A DNA stretch of 64,000 nucleotides from Glossina fuscipes (Eukaryota > Arthropoda > Insecta > Diptera > Glossinidae), in contig NW_023998421.1 in NCBI RefSeq assembly GCF_014805625.2, forward strand, positions 7,786,238 to 7,850,237, read 5' to 3'. Every line of letters starts with the position of its first letter. Within the stretch, counting starts at the first letter, position 1. Below are positions 47,494-59,400 of this stretch, one piece after another. Below the pieces are notes generated by a model that did not search any database, was not told the origin of the DNA, and saw only the letters and a list, made by a program, of their open reading frames with translations. The position numbers were made by a program, and so were the translations under genes.

Positions 47494-50400
47494 ATTTTTT
47501 AATCGTCAATCTTTATTGATTTTTTTGGCGGCTTTACTTTTCTTATGCTCTCTACAAATTCCTGTCATTCGGGGCGCTTTCGAAGATGGCAATAATAATA
47601 ACGTTAAAATAACTGAACAAAGTTTGGAATTAACGCAAACAATTAATATGCAACGTCAAGAATATATGCAAAAGCAATGCGAAACATTGGGTTATAACAT
47701 TTTAGATTTAAATGATTTAACCGAACAACAAATGGAACATATGATTGTCGATCGAAAACATAAATTGTTGTATTGCTATGTGCCAAAGGTTAGTGCGAGA
47801 GATAAGCGTAATTTCAATGGCAAATGAATTCAAATTTTTGCTTTCTTTTTTTTTTTTTTTTGCGTTCAGTGCTTAAAGCAAAAAAATGGACTTCTTAAGT
47901 AATTCCCGATTGTCATGCGAGTATCTAAAGCCAAAAAAAAAAAAAAAAAATTACATAAAATAGAAAGAATTGAATTTTAAAGTAACACTCGATCACGCAT
48001 TTTAAAAGTATCTTCAAGCATTTCAAGTGTTCCCACATCATTTACAGTTTTGAAACAATTGACATAGTTGAAACAGTTCCGACTTGAATACATCCTTCAG
48101 ATAATTTAAGCAAATGTAAGCAGGAGTACTTTACTCATCTCTCAATACTCGGGGGTATGTGAAAGATGTAGTATTAGATGTTTCTGTGTAAGAAATCACT
48201 TTTTTTTCAAGAACTGTAAGTAACACATATGGCACAATATACTTTTACTTATTTAAGACCGAGAGACACCCCAAACAGCTATTTATATGCTGCAGGATTC
48301 TCAATAATGCAGGCATGTCTCTTGTATTTAACGCGAGTACCTGTATAGAGACTAAACCTCACGATGCCCTGTGACAGTCGCGTTATTTATGAGTGAACCA
48401 ACGCCATGTAGAAGATTAGCTATAAGCTAGGAATACAGGATTTATTTAATGTGTATGGCCAATTAAATCCACTCTGAGGTATGTTGGGGCCTATCATTAC
48501 CTCTAATTATTCGCTTTAGGAATGATGAGAACCATAGGCAACGCGGTACTCCCTGAAGTGCCGTACTCAGCAGTCAGGATTCACTATTCTACTACAAGAT
48601 TCCATCCGCAAGGTCTTCTTCTACGTAGAGATAGGTACCAAGTGAACCCCTTGGTGCTCAAAGTGAAACTATGAAACTTTTAGCATTACTTTACACGACC
48701 ATAGTCACACATGCCGGTTAGCCTAGTCTATGAGAGAAGAAGTGCTCTTTTATAAAGAAAACAAAACTCCTTCCACTGCACTCCTAAGTTATCTATGAGA
48801 AAAACATGTCGCCAATTTACAGGTAGTCAAGCTCTGAACACTTCTTTGCTGGTCAAAGACCGTTTCGGCACGCCTATGCTCTCCTCCCTAGGCAGAGGTT
48901 GTCATCCCAGTTCTCAATGTTCCACTTGGAAGACTTCTCGCACCTGAAATTAAAATTGAAAAAGGAATCGCTTAGTATTATGTAATTCATAATACATGTA
49001 CGAGCGCCCGCCACTTCACGCGACCAATTCGTAGAACAACATGATTTGAGCTTAAATACATAGTGTAAATCAAATAAATATGTATGGTGTTGTATTGAGA
49101 TCGTATTATAAGATACCTCGAAATAATTTAATCATTGCAATGTGTACTGTGTTGTACCGAAACCAAGTCTTAAGGTATAAACTTTTATAATGAAAATCTT
49201 TATTGACGTTTCGCTTCAAATGTGTCTATCCACAAATGAAAAAGTCAGTTAACTTCAAGCTTTCATAAAAAAAAAATTTATGTAATTCAAATTTAAAAAT
49301 AAATTCAAAAGATAATGATGACGATGACAAAAAATTAAATTTCATCAGAAATTGCAGTGAACCTGTACTTTTTTCTTTCAAAGCTGTTTTTAAGACTTCT
49401 TTTATTAACGATAAAATACATATAGGAAAAAAAAATGAATTCACAAAAGCTCATATACCATTTTTTGAAAATCGTATTGAATCAAAATCGTGTTTTACGT
49501 GTAACGCTTAAAGAGGGGTCGAGTGCATATGGTTAAAAATGAATAAAAGGGCGCAAGCATTTTTCCTCCATCTTTGCCTTAGAGTAAATTCCGTATACTC
49601 AGTGTAGGGTGTACATCATTACACAGTATGCTAATTGTGTTGAGGCTATAGTATCTTTAATCCCACATCGAATGTCTTAAACCTTAAATCTTTTTGGCTG
49701 ATTGGGTTTGATTGACAATATTTTCTCTAAGCACCTTTCGGATGGATAATGAAGTTGCTGAATATAAATTCAATTAATCGAGTAATCTAAACTGATTTTA
49801 TAAACGCCGTGACGCAATTCTTCTCTTCCCTTTCATGCATTGTGATACATATACATAACGAGAGCCAGATTAATATACCTCTTGCTTCTAGTTATATAGA
49901 AACCGCAAAAAAGTTTACCACACATATCCTATTTATTTGCCAATAAAAAACTAAAGCAAGCACTTTTTCAGAACAATGCTAATATGCATGTAAAATTTTT
50001 CATTAATAAACTATAAAATAACGATATAGAATGTAACATAATATAATTGTCTTGCCTTTCAAGGCGTACAAGGTACAACAACTTAACCTTTTTTTTTTTT
50101 TTATACTAATTAATATACATTTACGAAAGTATATAAAACGTAAAGCTCAATGTAAAGCTTGCTTACCAAATGATTGGTTTATTGAAATCAATCAGCCTTT
50201 TCGTCTGAAGTACTTCAAAAAAAGTTGCACTTTTCCAATGATCTTTTCAATAAAATCAAAAAGAGGAATCGTATATGGCCAGCAGCAAATGTCCGCCTAT
50301 GTTAGTAGTCCAGTGTTTAGAGATGATGTTGCTTTAGAACTAGAACGCGCCATCAACTTACATCTCTTTGGTTATGAAATGGCTGGTGAGATATACTCTG

Positions 50401-53400
50401 CTTTAAATCAATATTTTATATCTACAATCTGGCTACCGTTCGTGTTAATAACTTCTGTTGCACATATCGCGTTGTATACCTCAATGTTTATGTTTATGTT
50501 TAAAAAAATGTTGTTGATCAATGATAGTGAAGATCGTTTATTTGTGGAGAAACCACAAAAACGCGGTTAATATCGGTACTTGCAACACCCCACACATGCA
50601 CAAGTATGCTCGCAATATCCAATTTCCCATTGGACATCGTTGAGTGAATGCGATCGTAATAGTTCAGTTAATGTGATATCGGATATACTGCCGAAAGCTA
50701 ACTAATGCAATATATTTTCGGTTAATAATTCCAAACTTTACTTCAACTCAGACTTTCATCTGTTCAGAGCTCAATTCTTCTACAGACATTGATTAGAATA
50801 AATTTTCAGTTTATTGACAATTGGAAAACTGACTGCATAAACTTTTCCTGTATTTGTAGAATCGGTACAACTAATCCTACAGATCTTCTGAGATCAGCTG
50901 CAGAAAGTTATGTCAATTTAATATGTCACATTATTAGAAATGCTCGACCCAATATCTTTGTTAAAATAGCGCCGACAGGCTATGTTGCTTGTGCTCAATT
51001 TTTTTTTCCTTTTAATCTAAAAATTTATTCCATTAGCCCATAACAAGGAAAAATTCAGTCCCTGTATCATTTCGTTTAATATATACACACAAATAACAAC
51101 TCTTCAAAATAAGGCTTTTTGGGGGGAGTGGTCGAGAAAATGGTCCGATACGAACCGTTTTGAGTAGCGTTCGTCCTTAGCCCAAAACACATCTGGATAC
51201 TAAATTTCATCAGCGTGCATTTCATTAAAGGACAGACGGACGGACAAGTTTGGATCGATTCAAAAAGTGATAGTGAATCGACCAATATACAATAGGAGGG
51301 GGGAGAGGGGCTTTGAGAGTAAAAATCATAAAGTAATCGTTAGTGCTGGCAGTGTCTAATTTTCCATTATGTCCAGTTAAATGAATGACATCGTTTCCCC
51401 AATAATGACTTGATAGACAAATTTCCTTGTCTTTGATGAATCATGTGAAACATGTTTTCGAGAAAGCTCACAAGGTCACAAAAAAATTAGGATGAAAAGT
51501 TGAAATCTTGAGCTGATTTCCACAGGTTAACTACCGCAGTATTTCTATATAAAAACTCTTTACTGAAATGTTTAGCACAGCAGATATCGGCCGAAACGTT
51601 AGACCTTCTGTCATTGGCTCAGTGATTTACCAAAAATTTTCAAAAAATATTCAGAGTAGGTATCCAAAATTCGCCCAAAACTCAAAGTATCTCATTTGTT
51701 TTCAGCATATTTGTGTAAGGCACGCTGTCTGGCGTTTAATGAAGCATGGATGGATGCATGTAACCAATAAAAATAAAACATAAACCGAAAAAAAAAAAAA
51801 AAAATGGAAATATGTTAAGATACTTGAGAAGAATAAACTGTTATAAAATTGTTAGTATATATATGCTATAGTCAAACATTTCCTTAAGAGTGCAAGAAAT
51901 TCCTTTTACGATTTGCGTCTTTCTCTTAAAGAATTTCATCGATCGTGCTTAAGAACTTTCCTTTCAACGCGTCATCATTGCTTGCTTTTCACAAATGCTT
52001 ACAACTGGTTTCCTTACTTGAACTTGGACTGTTTGTGAAAAGTTTAAACAGTTTGATGAATGAGCTCAGTTAACTAAAAATATATTGAAAATACTTTATT
52101 ATGCGTTTACCCTCATTAATGCCACGAAAAGCAATTCCGTGCAATAACAAAGTGCGAACAATTGCACTTTAACCGCAAATAAAAAAAAAATTTAAAAAAA
52201 ATTCTATAAAATTATATACGTTTTGTGACGTAGCTTGAATACCCAACAACTCGAGCAATGTTTAATGGATTAGTTATGGTTGCGCCAGCTAACTGATCAC
52301 AATCACAATTGTCTATCCGATTTAATAGTGTACTGTAATGAATATTTATGGAAATATCAAAGTCATGCCCATATTTGATTTTTTCGACCTTATATCGATT
52401 TCTTCTTTGCTTCATTTTTCGTTAGTATTTTTCCTATTAGGAAGATTTTCCTCCAAATGAACCTCAAAAGAGATTTCCAACCAATTGTTCAATTTCGAGA
52501 GCTCGGAAAGAATATAAACAGAAACATGGCTTCACTTGATGTTTATTTATCGGTGTGACAAACGGACTGAGAGTATTAAGATAACCCTACTCTATGAATA
52601 TAAAAGTAGTTGAGATTAGTTTTTCGCTTGCAAGTGTAAGTTAATTGCAAAATTTAATTCATTATACTGACATAAGCAGCGTGTTTGAATGAAATCTACT
52701 TATTGTGTAAAAAAAAGAAAAAAACTGCGCAAAAATATTAATTAATCGGTTGTTGTAAGTAAGTCTCTTGTTATACTCGGTCGGAAGACTTTGTTGGCCT
52801 TAATCTTGATCTTAGGATAGGGGATAGGAGAAGTCGTGATAATATAGAGGTGGGATTGAGATGACTTCAGCGAAACGACGAGGTCAATGTAAGGGATCAA
52901 TATTGTTTATGCCACCTGAGTTCAAATTATTGCAACTATGCAAGTTAACAAATGGCTTACAAGCAGGCATTAAGTAGTGTAAAACCCTTGGCGAGGTCAA
53001 AGCTCATTTAATTTTATCGCCGCATTATATCAACTGATTGATACTCATACTTCTATCTACACCGAAAAATTGAAATTGACTGGAACTAATGCTATGAATG
53101 CTATGATATTTGTGCATCTGCTGCAGAAGGATAACAACATACGTTAAGTTTGCATTCCAATTGTAACACTTTTTGCACTGTGTGCGTACTTCTCGATAAG
53201 AATAGGACTGTCTCTCCTTGAGAACTTCATGACACCCTTGTGTGTGATAACATCAGATCAATTCTCAGAATCCCAGAACGGAAACAAGAGAATCATTTGC
53301 CTACCGCGGATTTTTTTAAAGTATTTTCAGCGTAGCCACTACGAAGTTTTTCTGAATACTGCGAAACACTATGGCCTTGATTGAAGTACTATTGAGAAAA

Positions 53401-56400
53401 CAAGAAAATTTTCTCAGAATATTGGCTAATTTTAAAAAGCACTCACTTTCAACTGGATTGAAAAATATCAGAACGTTTTTATACCATACACTACTTCTAG
53501 TGCAGGGTATATTAAGTTTGTGCGAACATATGTAACATCCAGAAGAGCATAAAACGGAGCCCACCGTTTATTACACCGATCGATTTGAAATCATTTCCTG
53601 AATCGATCCAAGCCTTTCTGGCCGTCTACCTATTTGATGTCCGTCCATTCGCCTTTGTGTTCAAACTACAGGTCGCAATTTTTAAGATTGTTTGATGATG
53701 ATATTTGGTATACTAACTTGTTTGGGCCCAAGAACGAACGCTATTGAGAACCACTCCGAATATAAGACGTCATATGGAAAAAAATTGGAATTTTCAATAT
53801 TTTTCAATAGAATTGGCTACATAGTAGTATTAAAACATTCTAAATTGGTGCGGAAAAGTTGGTTCAGCTGGGGAAATGTTTTTACTCCCCTGATTTAAAT
53901 GTTCCAACGAAAACTAAATCTTCGTATGGTAAGAAGATCTAATGTTCAATATTTCATGGGGAAATTGGCTCATAATGTTAAATTGACAAAGAAATCAACT
54001 ATTGATTCATAGTAGCAAATTAACCAAAAAAACAAACAGTAAGGAATTTGGATCACGTAGGTCAATTTTTTAGACTCTTACATATAAGGGAGAAAAATTC
54101 TAATTTCTAGTTTTTTACGACAGAAAGTGAAAAATAATCGAATTTCTGGGAAGTAAATCAAGTTTGGATCACGCCCTATGATGTGTCGGGCATTCTCCAG
54201 TAAACGGGTTTTCATGAAAAGTGTGTCTTTGCGTCAAAATAATATCCGATATTTGAGATACTATTATCAAAACGAGCGAATAACACTATTGCGCGAATTG
54301 GTGTAGGGTATCTAATTGTCGGCCTTGCGCGACTATAATGTTCTTACTTGTTTTATCTATGAATTATCATCTTTCTAATATTCGATAGTGTGCCTTACAA
54401 GGGTTCGTATTATCAAAGTTACATGTCACGAAGTTTTTACCCTTCCCATTTCTTCTGTGTGTGATGTCCGCATAATAGTTGAATGCTGACATTAAACTAA
54501 CTGAACCGGTTTTCAGATATTGCGTGTTCCGCTTCACAATGTACAGCTTCTGTAAACATTTCAGACATAAAATTTTAAGTGCGGACATATGTTGTTTTTT
54601 TTTTTTAATTTTTTGATTTGAAGGTTTCTGACGTATATGTAATAAATTATTAGTGTAAGGTGTGAAATTGTAGAAATAAACGGGAAAAATAGGCCAAGTA
54701 AACTATTATGCACACAAGTTTAGTTTCCTTTCTTTTTTTTTTTTTAAACAAATACTGTTTTGCATATGTTTTATACATTCATTTATTAGAATTGTTTGCA
54801 GTCAATGCGTTTGAGTTCAAATGCAATTGTTGGGAGAATAATTAGGCGTTAACCACATTTGATAATAATTGCTAATGATCCGAAATAGAATTATTGTTAA
54901 TAAGCAGGCGAATGTAAAAAAAGTGCGAGGTTGACAACTGTTCTTTGTAACCGCCATACGGAACCATAATAACTTTAAGTAATATTTGCTTATCAGACAC
55001 TCGGGAAACTTCGTAAGTGTCAGATGTTCGAAAGCAACTTGACCAGCACTATTTTACCGATGATATAATAATTAAATTAACATGATATCGGATGTACTGC
55101 AGTATGCTAACTGATGCGATAGATCTTGGGTTGGTTCTATAGCCGATCTGAATGACAAAACTAGCTTACGTTGTTCTTCAAACTTTTACTGACAAATAAT
55201 TTTAATCGAATTCAATTATTTCTCTCTACTTATCATTAATGCGAACTCGCACATATGCTATTTACCTGACATCTTTTCTTTTTTTTTCTTTTGGTTTTCT
55301 GTAACGAACAATGCTCTTGGTAGAACACATGGCATACATTTGGTTCGTCCCGATGTGTGTGTAAGATGTATGTGTGACAGAACGTGAATGCACAAATCGT
55401 TTGAGAATCATATTCTTTTTTTGTTGACAGTCGTTCTGTCCCTCTATCTAAAATCCGCCCATGTACTTTTGTGGCCTAAGCCCAAAGCGACTAGAGACCC
55501 ATACTTCACTTTCTAAGCTTGTCTGTCCTACTTGTTTTCCTGTATTCAACCTATAATCTCAAATTTTGATACACAGGCATGCTTTGGCCCAAAGAATTAA
55601 AGGAATTGAGCATGTGTCAGATCGAACCACTTTTTCGATCACTTATCATATAAATACTTATGTTAAAAGTCGTTATATCAATAGATGTATTAAGTAAAGT
55701 AGTGCAGAGTATTTTGTTGTGGAACCATGTCCCGCTATAGTATTTTCAGTTACTTAAAAGTAAAATATAGAGAATGCAGCAGCTTTTGCTTGGCCTTTTC
55801 TCTCTTCGAACCGCCAAAGGGCATAATTTTACGCAAACAACAACAAATCAATGATATTTTGATAACAAAATTGAAAATTTAGTGAGCACCGTATAATTTT
55901 TATTGAAAAATTGATGTAAAAAATGTCTTCGATTTGAGTTTTTGTGTTTCAATATTCTGAACTGACTGTTTGAACATGGAACGAGCAATGCTTTTGCCAG
56001 CTTGATGTGTCTCGAAAAAGCCTTAACTTCTACTTTATCCAAATTGGGCAGCCTTCAGCGCTTATTTATTTCCAGGAAGACATAAAAACATGAACACAAA
56101 TCACATGTTTGTCCACTAATCAGAATTTTTGACTTTAATTTTAGTTTAAGTTTTCATTTTGTTGGAAGCGGTGGTAAGGCCAACATTACATTAAGCGAAA
56201 AATATTATTTCGAGAATCAAGAAATCTTTACTCGTATGAAAAATATGTGTGCTTCTAAGTAGGGCGCAAGCTCCACAAGTTAAAAGAAATTTTTTTTTGA
56301 AATTGTGGTTCATTGTTTAATTTGATCGTGTTTACCGTCCTCCTGGTCCTCCTCGTTAAAAGTGTGACTTAAAAATACCAAGAATTCTGCCAGAACTCCA

Positions 56401-59400
56401 AAAAAAGTCATTCGCTTTTTACCTAACTCGAGCAAATACGAGTTTCTTTATAAAGTTTCAAGGAAACCGTTAAGCCTTTAGGAAAGAATTATATACGTAA
56501 GAAGACAATGTCCAACATTTATACCTAAATCAACTCATAAGAGTGAAAGGGAAATGCAGTTCCATGTATAATGTGGCGAATCCATTTTCCTTGTGGAAAG
56601 GAAAGGATTCAAGAATGCATTATTGAACTATGACTTACATATGATATTCCATACAAGTCAAGTTTAGACTATTTCCCCATTTAATTGTGTATTTGGAAAA
56701 AAAAAAAAAATAATAATAATAATAAACCAAGAAGCACTTATCCAAATATGCAGCCTACTAATCGGATGTAATATCTTTTTTTAATTTTTTTTTTTTTTTT
56801 TTTCTAGAATAACATCATAGAAACAAGGTGAAAACTTTTTTGTTTAATCAATTATTATAAATGCATTTTCATATACACATTAGCCATTAAATTTACATGC
56901 ACAAGTTTGTGTACAGTAAAACCTCTCAGAAATAGTAAATCAACTCCAGCTCCAGCTTATAAGTTTCCATACAATAGGAATTTTTTTTTCGAAAAGGTTT
57001 TCACTGTTTGCACATTTTGATATTTGCACATCGCATCATGTGTCATCTCATTATTGTGCATCTTTATTTAAGTGAATTGTATGACTGACACACTATATTT
57101 TTGCTCAAATGTCAGCAAACAACGGATATGAATAGACGGTCTGTTTACAAGTGCTTCTATTGTTACTCAACGTACGAAATGCCTTTTTTTATAAGAAAAT
57201 GCTTATAAAGATTTAAACAAAAAATGTAAAAATTTGATTTAATTATATATATATATTATATATATAATTAACAAAAATAATTTTTATTGACAGTCGCAGA
57301 ATATTCAATGCAAGTATGCAGCAGTCTAAAAAGCGCATAATCCAGGCTGTGATCATAACCGAGAGATAAGAAATTCCTTTGGATCGAATAATTAGCCTCT
57401 CGACCATCTAGGGAGTATTAAAAGTAACGTTCATATTCTACGCTTAACGGAAATTGCCTTCCATCGAATACTTACAGAACAATCGGCTTTAACCGGTTCG
57501 GCAAATAACAAATATATAAACAGAATGAAAGGCTGTTTACATTGTTTTCTTCTATAAACGACATAGGCGGGCAAATCTCTGCTCCCTTCTCTGGAAATCC
57601 ATTTTAAGAAATTTTCACACAATGTGGACAACAAAAATTTATGGCCTCTGATAGTTCATCAAAATCTTAGCAAAGCAATAAAGAAAAGTCACTTGAATTC
57701 AGTTAAGGCACTTGAGAGAAAGTCTTGAAATCGTAGAAGTGTTCAACAACGTGTTTCCTGATGCTTTTGCCTGATTTCTAAAAACTGCGAAATTAGATCA
57801 AAATCTTTTTACACGCAAAGACTAATCCCTATTCCTATAATCGAGGTTAGCTTCGTAATATGATCATGAATTATTCAGGCATTATAGGTAGAAAGCCTTC
57901 ATTCCTCTGAAAGAATTCTGTGAACATTCACTGCTCCTTCGGTAAGAGCAATGTTACTAACTTTAATCTACCAATAAAAATGTCGAGCTTATCTCCTTCA
58001 AATATCGGAAATAGTAAAACATAAGCGGCAACTTTGTCTTTGCAATGCATTTCGTAGCCTTTCTCGTATGTACTTTATACTGAACTTTTTTTTATCTTTT
58101 AGTTGTGTATAATAATCATTCTTGTTCTGAGTTCGGATATCTAGTCCCCTATCTACATCATAGTTAACATGTGTAAAAAGTGAAAATAAATTTTTGTTCT
58201 TTTCTGCCCTAAAATTAGTTGATTGTTTATATGTAACCGATAAATAAATAAATAGAAATTTGTATAACACAGCACTTGCAATATCCCCTGAAAGATATAG
58301 GAACCTCTTCATTTTTTTTCGATTTCAAGTCTTTCGTTCTCTACTTCAAACTTTTAGAATTTATTTCGAATCATGAGAATCGCCATACGCACGGATGTGA
58401 CGAATAAAATAAGATTTCGCGTTTTTTATACCATACACCACTTATGACACAAGTTTGTATTCAGTATTGTGTATAAAGTTTATGCGAATACGTGCAACAG
58501 CCAGACGGACTTGAGCTAGATGGACATCCCATTACACCGATTGATTCGTAATCATTTCCATTCGTCTGATGTCTGTGTGTTTTTGTGTTCAACCTACAAG
58601 TCGCAATTTTTAAGAGATTTTATTCAAACTTGATATATCCACATTATTTGGCCCAAGGACGAACTCCATTGAAAATAATTCGAATCGGATCACTTTTCCA
58701 ACCAATTCACATAAAATGCTTTATTTTCAAAAGTTCTTATATGAATACCTTTGGGGCGATGATGAGTATTGGTGAACCGTTGTACACTATAGTGTTTTTA
58801 CTTGTTCTTAATGTATTACTGTAGTCGAAAAGTACGACAAGTTTTCCATTTTTTTGTTTTTTTTTTTTTTTTTTGTTAACCGGAACCAACCATGCCACGA
58901 TTTTTTAAAAAGATGTTACAAAGTTCAGTAAGAACATAAGGGTCATACAATTTTAAAAAGAGTTTACTGCACGAAATGCATTCATTGTGTTCAACGTGGA
59001 AGCCCATACGATTTAAATCAAAAAGTCTTACTATCTTTTCCAGACAGCAGCGTTCAACGCAGTCTGCCATCTATAAATCAAAATTCCTTTCTTCGAAATG
59101 TTTATTTGAAAACACTGCAATATTTAGCTTTGAAAGTAAATTCAGTTTTTAACAGATAATCAATCATTTTTACTGGGAAAAAAAGATAAGATTAAATTTT
59201 TAGTTATAATGGAATATTATTTGTAATATATTTCCCTTTGTACTTATCTCGATTCGAATCGTGGACAGGTATTTGTATACCTATCGCGATCAGCGGCAAA
59301 TTCAGAGCATGCAGTTTTGAAGCTAAACTTAAAAATGGCTAATGCATTTTTATCAGTATTTTAACATGTGCGGCATGTACCAGTTTAAACTTTGGCACAA

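Noticed and set aside
50280..50420. Resemblance of the unknown frame to a ferritin first helix (IN spaced from A, Y and YF) or to a tetraspanin C-terminus
   Set aside because: Only a handful of positions agree, a hydrophobic membrane segment follows where ferritin has none, and the tetraspanin cysteines are absent.
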